The notes: generated by a model from the sequence alone, not told the origin. A DNA stretch of 42,217 nucleotides from an uncultured Enterococcus sp. (GCF_913775425.1 NZ_CAJYIS010000020.1:1-42217); one strand, 5' to 3'; shown: positions 23,929-32,752, counted from the first letter of the stretch. A program made the numbers and translations.

Positions 23929-24009
23929 GGAGGAGTAGCGAAGTGGCTAAACGCGGCGGACTGTAAATCCGTTCCTTTTGGTTCAGTGGTTCGAATCCAC
24001 TCTCCTCCA
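23929..24009 (+). tRNA. tRNA-Tyr (GTA)
   Basis: Acceptor GGAGGAG (23929-23935) pairs fully with CTCCTCC (24002-24008), with discriminator A. The anticodon in GACTGTAAATC is GTA. The T arm contains GGTTCGAATCC. The long variable arm (81 bases in all) is expected for bacterial tRNA-Tyr. The 3' CCA is not encoded. Confidence 0.95.
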
Positions 24010-24016
24010 TTTTAAT

Positions 24017-24088
24017 TGGGGTATAGCCAAGCGGTAAGGCAAGGGACTTTGACTCCCTCATGCGTTGGTTCGAATCCAGCTACCCCAG
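24017..24088 (+). tRNA. tRNA-Gln (TTG)
   Basis: Acceptor TGGGGTA (24017-24023) pairs fully with TACCCCA (24081-24087), with discriminator G. The anticodon in GACTTTGACTC is TTG, and the T arm has GGTTCGAATCC. Length is 72 bases. CCA is not encoded. It is 7 bases after tRNA-Tyr, so the two are cut from one precursor. Confidence 0.95.
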
Positions 24089-24097
24089 TCTTTTAGC

Positions 24098-24134
24098 AAA
24101 GAGTATCGAATATTGCATTCGATACTCTTTTTTT
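24098..24134 (+). terminator. Terminator of the tRNA operon
   Basis: A 14-bp stem (24098-24111 with 24117-24130, loop ATTGC) is followed by a T-run. Confidence 0.9.
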
Positions 24135-24161
24135 ATTGTAATCAAAAGGAGGAATTTGAAC

Positions 24162-24323
24162 ATGAAATGGACAAAAAAATTAAAAGAAACAATCGAAGAA
24201 AAAGCATTAGAAGTATATGATCTGACGAAAGCACAGCAACAGCATGAAGAGGTCAAACGCGAAGCTCCTAAAGGAAAACGTTTAACACAAAATCGTATCA
24301 AATGGAAAGCGAAAAATCACTGA
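24162..24323 (+). CDS. Small basic hypothetical protein
   Basis: A 53-residue, strongly charged protein beginning MKWTKKLKETIEEKALEVY, with a helical amphipathic middle and a very basic tail (KGKRLTQNRIKWKAKNH). I do not recognise a family. The frame is open from inside the tRNA-Gln gene, but the ATG at 24162 has an excellent AAAGGAGG ribosome binding site (24145-24152), which supports real translation. It lies 26 bases upstream of the GntR regulator and may share its transcript. Nucleic-acid or ribosome contact is possible from charge alone. Confidence 0.6.
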   Translation: MKWTKKLKETIEEKALEVYDLTKAQQQHEEVKREAPKGKRLTQNRIKWKAKNH

Positions 24324-24349
24324 TCACTGGTGATGTAAGGAGGAATTAG

Positions 24350-25051
24350 ATGGCAGAGATACCTATCTATATCAAAATTCATGATGCTTTAAAAGCAAAA
24401 ATCGAGCGCAATGAATGGCAGATCGGGGATCGTTTACCGTCTGAACGAGAGTTAGCCCAATATTTTGACGTAAGCCGGATGACGTTACGACAAGCTATCC
24501 AGTTATTGTCAGATGAAGGGATCTTGGAACGTAAAATTGGTTCTGGAACCTATGTAGCCAATCAAAAAGTTCAAGAAAAAATGACCGGTACGACTAGTTT
24601 TACCCAAATTATGGAAGCGCAAGGTCGTGTGCCTTCAAGTAAAGTAACAGCTTATTTTACAACAAATCCGACTTCTAGTGAGCGGGAACAATTGCAGTTA
24701 GAAGAGCATGATCAAGTCATTCGCATGGAACGGATTCGTTATGCAGATCAAGTACCCATTTGTTTTGAAGTAGCGACGATTCCACTAGATATGTTTCAAC
24801 ATTTATCTAAAGAAGAAATTACGCGTTCATTATATGCTGCTTTATCTAGTGAAGGCAAAACGATTAGTCGTGCCAATCAAACGATTTCAGCTACCGTGGC
24901 TACAGAACACGTAGCAGATTTTTTAGATGTAAAAAAAGGGGATGCGATTTTACGTTTACGACAAGTATCGTTTTTAGATACAGGTCGACCATTTGAATAT
25001 GTGCGTACGCAATATGTGGCATCGCGTTTTGAATTTTATTTGGAAAAATAA
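24350..25051 (+). CDS. GntR-family transcriptional regulator (HutC/UTRA subfamily)
   Basis: This 233-residue regulator has a winged helix at residues 5-72 (GDRLPSERELAQYFDVSRMTLRQAIQLL, then GSGTYVA) and a UTRA effector domain over about 80-230. The subfamily usually responds to sugar phosphates or related small molecules; YvoA/NagR-like proteins are the nearest type I recall. No sugar pathway is adjacent apart from an orphan EIIB about 0.8 kb downstream, so the regulon cannot be read from context. An AAGGAGG ribosome binding site precedes the ATG. Confidence 0.88.
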   Translation: MAEIPIYIKIHDALKAKIERNEWQIGDRLPSERELAQYFDVSRMTLRQAIQLLSDEGILERKIGSGTYVANQKVQEKMTGTTSFTQIMEAQGRVPSSKVTAYFTTNPTSSEREQLQLEEHDQVIRMERIRYADQVPICFEVATIPLDMFQHLSKEEITRSLYAALSSEGKTISRANQTISATVATEHVADFLDVKKGDAILRLRQVSFLDTGRPFEYVRTQYVASRFEFYLEK

Positions 25052-25080
25052 AAAAGTAGACACCTAGTGTCTACTTTTTT
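25051..25080. terminator. Bidirectional terminator between gntR and yigZ
   Basis: A 13-bp perfect stem (25051-25063 with 25067-25079, loop CTA) has A residues on one side and T residues on the other. It works for both converging genes. Confidence 0.92.
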
Positions 25081-25083
25081 AAC

Positions 25084-25722
25084 CTAGCTATTGTCTTGAA
25101 GTGGATACGAAGCTTCGACGATATCTTTGATCTCAATGTGTAACTGCCCATTTAAAAAATCAGTGATTGCTGCAATCAAACTTTCTTGTTTGGAAGTACA
25201 TAAAGTGATTTTTACTGTATCAGCATACTCAGTCGCTACGATCGGTTGATCGATCGTTTCGAGGTAGTGCGTCAATTTGTCGACTTGATGATAGTCGATC
25301 GTGAGTACGAGTTGTCGTTCTTGTCTCACTTCGACGCGACCGATTTGTTGTAACGCATGTGAGGTAGCACTAGAATAAGCACGGATCAATCCACCTGCAC
25401 CTAGTTTTGTTCCTCCAAAATAGCGGATCACCACTGCCAATACATTGACTACCTGATTTTGAACCAATACGTCTAAAATAGGGGCTCCAGCAGTACCGCT
25501 CGGTTCGCCATCATCGCTAGAACGCTTAATTTCGGCCTTTTTACCTAAAATAAATGCCGAACAATGGTGATTGGCTTTTGGATGTTTTTTTTTATACGCT
25601 TGAATAAGCGCTTTAGCTTCTTCTTCCGTATCGATACGATGCAATGCACAAATAAAACGTGATTTTTTGATCTCCAATTCGGCTTGATCATCCTTGGTGA
25701 TGGTAATGTAACGATCTAACAT
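25084..25722 (-). CDS. YigZ/IMPACT family protein
   Basis: A 212-residue protein with the N-terminal IMPACT (UPF0029) domain: CALHRIDTEEEA, HHCSAFILG, DDGEPSGTAGAPIL and VVIRYFGGTKLGAGGLIRAY, followed by a C-terminal ferredoxin-like DUF1949 domain. Its bacterial function is not settled; translation-related and peptidase roles have been suggested. The frame is open to 25737, but a GGGAGGG site at 25729-25735 sits 6 bases before the ATG at 25722. This is the only complete minus-strand gene in the window, and converges with the GntR gene. Confidence 0.88.
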   Translation of the reverse strand: MLDRYITITKDDQAELEIKKSRFICALHRIDTEEEAKALIQAYKKKHPKANHHCSAFILGKKAEIKRSSDDGEPSGTAGAPILDVLVQNQVVNVLAVVIRYFGGTKLGAGGLIRAYSSATSHALQQIGRVEVRQERQLVLTIDYHQVDKLTHYLETIDQPIVATEYADTVKITLCTSKQESLIAAITDFLNGQLHIEIKDIVEASYPLQDNS

Positions 25723-25740
25723 AACTATCCCTCCCATGAA

Positions 25741-25769
25741 AGTATATAAAAAAAGTGTTTGCTGTGCAA
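25741..25769 (-). promoter_or_regulatory. Promoter of the yigZ-family gene
   Basis: On the minus strand TTGCAC (25769-25764) and TATACT (25746-25741) are spaced by 17 bases. The start codon lies only 18 bases beyond the -10 element, so the leader would be about a dozen bases and barely contain the ribosome binding site. Confidence 0.65.
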
Positions 25770-25819
25770 TTTTTCAATTTTAAAGATTACATAACTGATT
25801 AAAGTGAGGAACAATACCC

Positions 25820-26146
25820 ATGAAAAAAACGATTTTGCTGATTTGTACGACAGGACTTACGACCAATATTTTAGTAGCCAAAATGCAAAAACTGATTTTT
25901 GCAAAAGACTTACCTTTGGAGCTGATTGCCGTTCCTGCATCGCAACTGGAGGCAGAATTTACCCATCATCCTGCTGATGCAATCTTACTGAGTCCGCAAG
26001 TCCGATATTTGCGACCAATTGTGGAACGTTTAATCAATCCAAAACAAATTCCATATGAAGTTATCAATATGGCCGCATATGGCATGATGGATGAAGTACG
26101 GATTTTAGATTCTGCTTGTAAACTTCTTGAAGAAAAAAGTAGCTGA
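25820..26146 (+). CDS. Orphan PTS EIIB component (lactose/cellobiose type)
   Basis: A 108-residue protein with the small Rossmann-like fold of lactose/cellobiose EIIB domains. The phosphorylated cysteine is Cys9 in LLICTTGLTTN; the P-loop following it differs slightly from the usual CxxGxSTS. Other EIIB marks are ADAILLSPQVRY and the C-terminal MDEVRILDSACKLLEE. No EIIA or EIIC gene is in the window, so it either borrows partners encoded elsewhere or has a regulatory role. It is divergent from the yigZ-family gene and is closed by its own terminator. The ATG has a GTGAGGA ribosome binding site. Confidence 0.82.
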   Translation: MKKTILLICTTGLTTNILVAKMQKLIFAKDLPLELIAVPASQLEAEFTHHPADAILLSPQVRYLRPIVERLINPKQIPYEVINMAAYGMMDEVRILDSACKLLEEKSS

Positions 26147-26169
26147 GCGATTCAGCTGCTTTTTTTTGC
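26135..26169 (+). terminator. Terminator after the EIIB gene
   Basis: A 12-bp stem (26135-26146 with 26152-26163, one G-U pair) leads into a run of T residues. It separates the EIIB gene from comFA. Confidence 0.85.
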
Positions 26170-26193
26170 GTATCTTTAGTTGAGGTGAAGCTT

Positions 26194-27459
26194 ATGCAAG
26201 AAGGGAAAGTACACGTTGTACCATTTGATAAAGCATGTGAAATGCGCCGAGCATTACAAGAGATTCAAGGGAACTTTCATTGTCAACGATGCAATTTTCT
26301 ATTTAAATTTCCCAAAGACCATCCTATGATTTATTGTCCGAACTGCGCGCGCTATGGCAAAGTCACGATACAAGATGGATTAATGGTTACACCATCCGAT
26401 CAGTCATTCCAATCATTAACTTGTCAATGGGAAGGAACGTTGACAAAGGCTCAAGAGCAAGTAGCCGACGCACTTTTGATCGGAGTAAAGCAAAAGCAAG
26501 ATCAGTTGGTTTGGGCAGTGACAGGGGCAGGCAAAACGGAAATGATGTTTCCGATTATTGAGTATAGTTTAAACCAAGGAGGGCGAGTCGTGATCGCTTC
26601 GCCTCGTATCGATGTCTGTTTAGAGTTATTCCCACGGCTATCAACGGCTTTTCCGCAAGCCGATAGTTTATTGCTTTATGGAAAAGCGACAGAAAAATAC
26701 CGGTATACGAATTTAACAATCTGTACGACCCATCAATTGATCCATTTTTATCATGCCTTTGATTTATTGATTTTAGATGAAGCCGATGCGTTTCCATATG
26801 AAGGGGATCCACTGCTACTTTTTGCACAACAGCAAGCGATAAAACCAGGAGGTGTTCGTATTTTTTTAAGCGCAACTCCGTCCAAACTATTGTTAAGTGA
26901 ACTTTCTAAAACAACACAGATCCTTACGTTACCTAGACGTTTCCATGGAAGAAAACTTCCAGTACCACGATTGTACTTTGATCGTGATTGGCAACAAATA
27001 AAGGGAATGACACGTCGTAAACTAATCCGATTACTTGATCATTTAGCCAAAAAACAATTTACATTAGTATTTTGTCCGAGTATTGCATTGGTAGAGCAAG
27101 TCTTTCAAGTGTTGCATCAAGCACTCCCAAATTTTCAGATTGAACGGGTACATGCTAATGAATCGTTACGTCAAGAAATCGTCACAAAAGCACGACAAAA
27201 AGCATATCATATTTTAGTGACCACGACTATTTTAGAACGAGGTGTCACGTTTGATGCAGTATCTGTTGTCGTGTTGGCAGCAGATCATAGCGTTTACTCA
27301 AAATCAGCTCTCGTTCAAATTGCTGGTAGAGTTGATCGCAAAGGTAATATTGCGTGTGGAGAAGTATGGTTTTTGCATCGTCGTAAAACAGCAGCAATCA
27401 AAAAGGCATGTACGGAAATTAAACGAATGAACCAATTGGCAAAAGACGATGAAGTGTAG
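26194..27459 (+). CDS. comFA: ComFA, DEAD-box helicase-like late competence protein
   Basis: ComFA is the cytoplasmic ATPase that helps pull transforming single-stranded DNA into the cell. The 421-residue protein has an N-terminal four-cysteine zinc site (Cys30, Cys33, Cys48, Cys51), Walker A TGAGKT around residues 110-115, the DEAD box at 194-197, SATPS near 225-229, and the C-terminal helicase lobe with QIAGRVDRKG. The ATG at 26194 is chosen for its GAGGTGA site; an in-frame GTG at 26185 lies within that site. It overlaps comFC by 11 bases. The reading frame is intact. Confidence 0.93.
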   Translation: MQEGKVHVVPFDKACEMRRALQEIQGNFHCQRCNFLFKFPKDHPMIYCPNCARYGKVTIQDGLMVTPSDQSFQSLTCQWEGTLTKAQEQVADALLIGVKQKQDQLVWAVTGAGKTEMMFPIIEYSLNQGGRVVIASPRIDVCLELFPRLSTAFPQADSLLLYGKATEKYRYTNLTICTTHQLIHFYHAFDLLILDEADAFPYEGDPLLLFAQQQAIKPGGVRIFLSATPSKLLLSELSKTTQILTLPRRFHGRKLPVPRLYFDRDWQQIKGMTRRKLIRLLDHLAKKQFTLVFCPSIALVEQVFQVLHQALPNFQIERVHANESLRQEIVTKARQKAYHILVTTTILERGVTFDAVSVVVLAADHSVYSKSALVQIAGRVDRKGNIACGEVWFLHRRKTAAIKKACTEIKRMNQLAKDDEV

Positions 27460-28126
27460 CTATTGTCAACGAGAGATCATTCGCAATCTTACGTTTACTG
27501 AAATATTGACAATGCAGTATAGACCCGTTGAATTGTGTGCTTCTTGTCGATCACGGTTTCGACCCATTCCCACATCTAGTTGTCCGACTTGTCGTAAACC
27601 TCTTATTTCAAGTACTTGTTTCGATTGTCAAAAGTGGCACCAACTTTACCCAGACTACGATTTTCAGCATCATGCGCTTTATTGCTATGAAGATGGGATG
27701 AAAGAATGGCTACAACGCTACAAATTTAATCGAGAAACGTTACTAGCAACTACGTTTTCTTTAGAATTAGTCCACGCATTACGCCCATTTAAAAATTGGT
27801 TGATCTGTGCGATTCCAATCTCAACAGAACGACTGAGCGAAAGAGGATTCAATCAAGTCAGTTTTGTCCTAGATCAATGCCACATCAAACATTATCCGTT
27901 ATTAAAAAAAGAACTGCATTTATTGCCTCAAAGCAAACAGACGCGTCATGAACGACTTGAGATTCCTCAACCGTTTCGTTGTCCAATAGCAGCAGATGAA
28001 CTGAAAGGTCGTTCGATTTTACTTGTAGATGATGTCTATACGACTGGAAGGACGCTTTTTCATGCAGCAATGTGTTTGCGTACAATGCCGATTAAGGAAG
28101 TGCACACTTTCTCATTTGCACGATAA
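27449..28126 (+). CDS. comFC: ComFC, phosphoribosyltransferase-like competence protein
   Basis: ComFC partners ComFA in DNA uptake. The 225-residue protein has two N-terminal zinc-binding pairs (Cys3/Cys6 with Cys30/Cys33, then Cys45/Cys48 with Cys57/Cys60) and a C-terminal phosphoribosyltransferase fold with ERGFNQ and the PRPP-binding SILLVDDVYTTGRTL segment. Whether it has enzyme activity is unknown. It begins 11 bases inside comFA, so the pair is translationally coupled. Both genes look intact, so this branch of the uptake machinery could be functional. Confidence 0.93.
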   Translation: MKCSYCQREIIRNLTFTEILTMQYRPVELCASCRSRFRPIPTSSCPTCRKPLISSTCFDCQKWHQLYPDYDFQHHALYCYEDGMKEWLQRYKFNRETLLATTFSLELVHALRPFKNWLICAIPISTERLSERGFNQVSFVLDQCHIKHYPLLKKELHLLPQSKQTRHERLEIPQPFRCPIAADELKGRSILLVDDVYTTGRTLFHAAMCLRTMPIKEVHTFSFAR

Positions 28127-28150
28127 GTAAAATGAAGGAAACGATTTCTT

Positions 28151-28179
28151 TTTACTTTTAGCTCAATCTTAGTTATAAT
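28151..28179 (+). promoter_or_regulatory. Promoter of hpf
   Basis: TTTACT (28151-28156) and TATAAT (28174-28179) are spaced by 17 bases, leaving a leader of about 60 bases. Confidence 0.7.
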
Positions 28180-28248
28180 ATACTTGTAAAAAGAAATAAG
28201 AGTGGTCCTATATTTCTTTTTAATCGGTAGATGAAAGGGGTCCTTTGT

Positions 28249-28791
28249 ATGTTTAAGTTTAATGTTCGTGGAGAAAATATTGAGGTTACTGAAGCAATTC
28301 GAGAATACGTTGAAAAAAAAGTTGGTAAATTAGAACGTTATTTCAGCGATTCACCAGAAGCAACAGCCCATGTAAATTTAAAAGTATATTCTGACAAAAC
28401 CGCAAAAGTTGAGGTGACAATTCCTCTACCTTATCTAGTATTGCGTGCAGAAGAAACATCACCTGATTTATATGCAAGTGTCGATCTAGTTGTGGATAAA
28501 CTAGAACGTCAAATTCGTAAATTCAAAACAAAAATTAACCGTAAATCACGCGAAAAAGTCTCTCCAGAAGACATCTTTTTAGCAACTAAAGATCTAGATG
28601 ATGAAATTGCTGAGTTAGACATCGTTCGCACAAAACGTCTTTCATTAAAACCTATGGATAGTGAAGAAGCTGTTTTACAAATGAACATGCTTGGACACAA
28701 TTTCTTTATTTTTGAAGATGCTGAAACCAACGGAACGAGCATCGTCTACCGTCGTAAAGATGGAAAATATGGATTAATCGAAACCGATTAA
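28249..28791 (+). CDS. hpf: Ribosome hibernation promoting factor, long form
   Basis: Long HPF joins two 70S ribosomes into inactive 100S dimers in stationary phase. The 180-residue protein has the N-terminal ribosome-binding S30AE domain (about residues 1-100; [29 protein letters not shown]) and the C-terminal dimerisation domain (about 120-180) with [19 protein letters not shown] and VVYRRKDG-like [15 protein letters not shown]. The frame is open from 28231, but the GAAAGGGG site fits the ATG at 28249. It is a single-gene unit with its own promoter and terminator, next to the competence genes as in many Firmicutes. Confidence 0.95.
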   Translation: MFKFNVRGENIEVTEAIREYVEKKVGKLERYFSDSPEATAHVNLKVYSDKTAKVEVTIPLPYLVLRAEETSPDLYASVDLVVDKLERQIRKFKTKINRKSREKVSPEDIFLATKDLDDEIAELDIVRTKRLSLKPMDSEEAVLQMNMLGHNFFIFEDAETNGTSIVYRRKDGKYGLIETD

Positions 28792-28854
28792 AATAGGAAA
28801 ATTCCTATTTACCGAGCAACACTGTTTTTTACAACAGTGTTGCTCGGTATTTTT
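28791..28854 (+). terminator. Tandem hairpins ending hpf
   Basis: A first hairpin AAATAGGA/TCCTATTT (28791-28810) begins at the last base of the hpf stop. It abuts a second, 15-bp perfect stem (28811-28825 with 28834-28848) followed by ATTTTTT. The second is a strong terminator. The first may protect the 3' end. Confidence 0.9.
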
Positions 28855-28897
28855 TGTGATAAAACGTTAAACAATAGTAGAGAATCAGTAGAAAATG

Positions 28898-28926
28898 TTC
28901 CTTTTCTGTGCAAGTAATGATAAAAT
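28898..28926 (+). promoter_or_regulatory. Probable promoter of secA
   Basis: TTCCTT (28898-28903), a 17-base spacer and TAAAAT (28921-28926) with an upstream TGA giving an extended -10. It lies about 55 bases before the secA start. Confidence 0.5.
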
Positions 28927-28980
28927 AACTTGAAGACTGTCGTTTTACATGAAATTGACGCGAAGGAGATATATATACGA

Positions 28981-31476
28981 ATGGCAAATTTTTTGAAAAC
29001 ATTAATTGAAAATGATAAAAAAGAAATCAAACGTTTAGAACAAATTGCAAAAAAAATCGATAGCTACGCGGATCAAATGGCAAATCTAGATGATGCAGCG
29101 TTACAAGCAAAAACAGATGAGTTTCGCAATCGTTATCAAAAAGGTGAGACTTTAGATGACTTATTACCTGAAGCTTTTGCTGTTGTTCGTGAAGCAGCAA
29201 AACGTGTTTTAGGTCTTTATCCTTATAAAGTACAGTTAATGGGAGGAATCGTGTTGCACGATGGAAATATCCCAGAAATGCGTACGGGTGAAGGGAAAAC
29301 ATTGACTGCTACGATGCCAGTATATTTAAATGCTCTGTCTGGTAAAGGGGTACATGTAGTTACTGTAAATGAATATTTAGCAACACGTGATTCAACGGAA
29401 ATGGGTGAGTTGTACAATTTCTTAGGAATGACAGTTGGGCTAAATATCAACTCAAAATCTTCAGAAGAAAAACGCGCCGCTTATGCGTGTGATATCACAT
29501 ATAGTACAAATAATGAACTAGGTTTTGATTATTTACGAGACAATATGGTCGTGTATCGTAATCAAATGGTGCAACGACCATTAAACTATGCGATCGTAGA
29601 TGAAGTCGATTCAATCTTAATCGATGAAGCAAGAACACCGTTGATTATTTCTGGACAAGCAGAAAAATCAACCGCGCTTTATACACGAGCAGATAGTTTT
29701 GTAAAACGATTGAAAGAAGAAGAAGATTATAAAATCGATTTACAATCAAAAACAATCAGCTTCACAGAGCAAGGGATCGAAAAAGCGGAAAAAGCCTTTA
29801 ATTTAAACAATTTATATGATTTAGAAAACACAGCGTTGACGCATCATTTAGACCAAGCATTGCGTGCCAATTACATTATGATTTTAGATATCGATTATGT
29901 GGTACAAGAGAATAAAGTCATGATCGTTGACCAATTTACAGGTCGTATCATGGATGGTCGTCGTTATTCAGATGGGTTGCACCAAGCGATCGAGGCCAAA
30001 GAAGGCGTAGAGATCGAAGATGAGACCAAAACAATGGCGTCGATCACATTCCAAAATTTCTTTAGAATGTATGAAAAATTATCTGGAATGACCGGGACTG
30101 CTAAAACAGAAGAAGAAGAATTTAGAGAAATCTATAATATCCAAGTTGTCCAAATCCCAACAAACCGCCCAGTCGTTCGTGATGACCGTGCGGATCTACT
30201 TTATCCAACACTGCAAACGAAATTTCAAGCAGTTGTTCAAGACATCAAAGAACGTTACCGCAAAGGCCAACCTGTCTTAGTCGGAACCGTAGCCGTTGAG
30301 ACATCTGAGTTATTGTCGCAATTGCTAACAAAAGAAAAAGTACCTCATGAAGTCTTAAATGCGAAAAACCACTTTAAAGAAGCAGAAATCGTTTTAAACG
30401 CGGGTCAAAAAGGTGCGGTTACGATCGCAACCAATATGGCTGGTCGTGGGACCGATATCAAGCTAGGTTTAGGTGTAGAAGAAGTTGGCGGACTAGCTGT
30501 AATCGGAACAGAGCGTCATGAATCACGTCGTATCGATAATCAATTACGTGGACGTGCGGGACGACAAGGAGATCCAGGTGTTTCACAATTTTATCTATCC
30601 TTGGAAGATGACTTGATGAAACGTTTTGGTTCTGAACGAATCAAAATGTTCTTAGAACGTTTACGAATCGATGAAGAAGATGCTGTGATCCAAAGTAAAA
30701 TGTTGTCAAAACAAGTCGAATCAGCACAAAAACGTGTTGAAGGAAATAACTATGATACGCGTAAAAATGTCTTGCAATACGATGATGTGATGCGTGAACA
30801 ACGTGAAGTCATCTACAAACAACGCCAACAAGTGATTATGGAAGAAGTCTCTTTATCTGAACCATTACTAAATATGGTCAAACGTACGATTGCGCGCGTT
30901 GTAGATAGCCACACGCAACTAGAAGAAGCACAGTGGAACTATGAAGGTATGGTTGATTTTGCTGGTAGTGTTTTGGTTCATGAAGATTCGATCGCAATCG
31001 AAGATCTAAAAGGAAAATCTGCTGAAGAAATCAAAACTTATCTATTTGATCGTGCGAAAACGGTATTTGATGAAAAAGTCGATCAATTGAATAGTCCTGA
31101 ACAACTACTTGAATTTGAGAAAGTCGTTATTCTACGCGTAGTCGATTCAAAATGGACCGATCATATCGATGCGATGGATCAATTGCGTCAGTCGATCGGG
31201 TTACGTGCCTATGGTCAAAACAATCCATTAGTCGAATATCAAACAGAAGGATATTCCATGTTTGAAGCGATGGTTGGAGCCATAGAATACGAAGTGACAC
31301 GTCTGTTTATGAAGGCGGAAATTCGTCAAAACGTTCAACGTGAACAAGTAGCTCAAGGGGATACAGAACCTGTCAATGAAGCGCAACCGACAGCCTTTGA
31401 TAAAGTTGGTCGTAACGATCCTTGCCCTTGCGGTAGCGGCAAAAAATTTAAAAACTGCCACGGAAAAGGATTATAG
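28981..31476 (+). CDS. secA: Preprotein translocase ATPase SecA
   Basis: SecA drives proteins through SecYEG by ATP hydrolysis. The 831-residue product has Walker A TGEGKT at residues 102-107, the [14 protein letters not shown] motif, the preprotein-binding region, the second nucleotide-binding fold with GRAGRQGD, the helical scaffold, and a C-terminal zinc site (Cys815, Cys817, Cys826, His827) that binds SecB or ribosomes in other bacteria. The frame is open from 28930. The ATG at 28981, with AAGGAGA at 28963-28969, gives the conserved [15 protein letters not shown] start. Confidence 0.97.
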   Translation: MANFLKTLIENDKKEIKRLEQIAKKIDSYADQMANLDDAALQAKTDEFRNRYQKGETLDDLLPEAFAVVREAAKRVLGLYPYKVQLMGGIVLHDGNIPEMRTGEGKTLTATMPVYLNALSGKGVHVVTVNEYLATRDSTEMGELYNFLGMTVGLNINSKSSEEKRAAYACDITYSTNNELGFDYLRDNMVVYRNQMVQRPLNYAIVDEVDSILIDEARTPLIISGQAEKSTALYTRADSFVKRLKEEEDYKIDLQSKTISFTEQGIEKAEKAFNLNNLYDLENTALTHHLDQALRANYIMILDIDYVVQENKVMIVDQFTGRIMDGRRYSDGLHQAIEAKEGVEIEDETKTMASITFQNFFRMYEKLSGMTGTAKTEEEEFREIYNIQVVQIPTNRPVVRDDRADLLYPTLQTKFQAVVQDIKERYRKGQPVLVGTVAVETSELLSQLLTKEKVPHEVLNAKNHFKEAEIVLNAGQKGAVTIATNMAGRGTDIKLGLGVEEVGGLAVIGTERHESRRIDNQLRGRAGRQGDPGVSQFYLSLEDDLMKRFGSERIKMFLERLRIDEEDAVIQSKMLSKQVESAQKRVEGNNYDTRKNVLQYDDVMREQREVIYKQRQQVIMEEVSLSEPLLNMVKRTIARVVDSHTQLEEAQWNYEGMVDFAGSVLVHEDSIAIEDLKGKSAEEIKTYLFDRAKTVFDEKVDQLNSPEQLLEFEKVVILRVVDSKWTDHIDAMDQLRQSIGLRAYGQNNPLVEYQTEGYSMFEAMVGAIEYEVTRLFMKAEIRQNVQREQVAQGDTEPVNEAQPTAFDKVGRNDPCPCGSGKKFKNCHGKGL

Positions 31477-31481
31477 TAGAT

Positions 31482-31515
31482 AAAAAGCTGGCCGCATATT
31501 TAGGACCAGCTTTTT
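31482..31515 (+). terminator. Terminator between secA and prfB
   Basis: A 10-bp stem (AAAAAGCTGG 31482-31491 with CCAGCTTTTT 31506-31515) ends in a T-run. Some readthrough to prfB 28 bases later is likely, since no clear promoter is seen between. Confidence 0.8.
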
Positions 31516-31542
31516 ATTCGTTTATTTATAAGGAGGAACCAC

Positions 31543-32650
31543 ATGGAAATCAGTGAAATGCGTAATCAAATCGCAGAAATGCAAACAAAAATCAATAGCT
31601 TTAGGGGGTCTCTTTGACTTAGATCAATTAGAAGAAGCGATCTCGATTGCAGAACAAAGAATGGCTGAACCTGGATTTTGGGATGACACGATGGCCGCAC
31701 AAAAAGTCATCAATGAGAACAATGTCAATAAAGAAGCATACGATCAATTCCATGCACTAGCAGAAGCTTTAGAGGAATTAGAAGTGATGTTAGAGATGCT
31801 ACAAGAAGAGCCAGATGAAAGTATCGAGGCAGAATTGATCGCAGGACTGGATCAATTAACTGAAAAAATGAATACTTACGAACTAGCGATGCTACTAGAT
31901 GAACCTTATGACCATAACCATGCCATTTTGGAATTGCATCCAGGTGCAGGTGGAACGGAGTCACAAGACTGGGGAAGTATGTTGTTGCGCATGTATCAAC
32001 GTTGGGCGGATAAGGAAGGATTCCAAGTCGAAACTTTAGATTATCTAGCTGGCGATGAAGCAGGAATCAAAAGTGTGACGTTATTGATCAAAGGACACAA
32101 TGCGTATGGGTATTTGAAATCAGAAAAAGGCGTACATCGTCTCGTTCGGATTTCACCATTTGATTCTGCTAGTCGTCGTCATACTTCTTTTTGTTCAGTC
32201 GATGTGATGCCAGAACTCGATGCTACGATTGATATTGCGATCAATACAGATGATCTAAAAATCGATACCTATCGCGCAAGTGGTGCTGGAGGTCAGCATA
32301 TCAATAAAACAGAGTCAGCTGTTCGTATCACCCATCTTCCTACGAATACGGTTGTGGCTAGTCAAGCACAACGCTCACAATTGAAAAATAGAGAACAAGC
32401 GATGAGCATGTTAAAAGCAAAGTTGTATCAGTTGGAAGTAGAAAAACAAGAACAAGAAGCCGCAGCACTTCGCGGTGAACAAATGGAGATCGGTTGGGGT
32501 TCTCAGATCCGTTCGTACGTTTTTCATCCCTATTCGATGGTAAAAGATCATCGTACCAACTATGAAACAGGAAATGTTCAAGCTGTGATGGATGGCGATC
32601 TAGATGGGTTCATCGATGCTTATCTAAAACGTAAACTAACCAATGAATAA
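31543..32650 (+). CDS. prfB: Peptide chain release factor 2 (with programmed +1 frameshift)
   Basis: RF2 ends translation at UGA and UAA. The gene is in two frames: 24 codons from ATG 31543 reach an in-frame TGA at 31615-31617, and the rest continues in the +1 frame from GAC 31616. The full product is 368 residues. The slip site CTT-TGA with AGGGGG three bases upstream (31603-31608) is the classic autoregulatory site: scarce RF2 slows UGA reading and favours the shift. Downstream the UGA-recognition motif SPF (in [10 protein letters not shown]) and the catalytic GGQ (in [13 protein letters not shown]) are intact. The start has an AAGGAGG ribosome binding site. An apparent ATG at 31558 in the same frame and an open +1 frame from 31553 are not real starts. 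Confidence 0.97.
31603..31618 (+). promoter_or_regulatory. RF2 +1 recoding site
   Basis: AGGGGG, a 3-base spacer, CTT and TGA followed by C form the standard bacterial prfB frameshift signal. The weak stop context TGAC is conserved. Confidence 0.97.
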
Positions 32651-32669
32651 AAAATAAAAAGTTATAAAA

Positions 32670-32707
32670 TTGCAATCTATTTGTAATTTACTGCAAATAG
32701 CTTGCAA
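32670..32707. repeat. 14-bp inverted repeat between prfB and ftsE
   Basis: TTGCAATCTATTTG (32670-32683) and CAAATAGCTTGCAA (32694-32707) are inverse with one mismatch around a 10-base spacer. No T-run follows on the plus strand, so it is not an ordinary terminator of prfB. It lies 45 bases before the ftsE start, where an operator could sit. Confidence 0.65.
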
Positions 32708-32752
32708 TACTGCTGTGATACACTGATTCGGTATGGGAAAGGATTGAAAAGC

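Noticed and set aside
23393-24100. A mobile element or integration site at the tRNA pair
   Set aside because: No integrase, transposase or direct repeat of a tRNA 3' end was seen. The palindromes lie upstream of the DUF2969 gene, not at the tRNA ends.
26161-26193. A streptococcal-type competence (ComX) box before comFA
   Set aside because: TGCGTATC at about 26167-26174 matches only five of eight bases of TACGAATA, and the T-run next to it belongs to the EIIB terminator.
31553-31615. prfB starting in the +1 frame at 31553 as one continuous ORF
   Set aside because: That frame has no conventional supported start here. The ATG at 31543 with a strong ribosome binding site plus the standard CTT-TGA site explains the gene.
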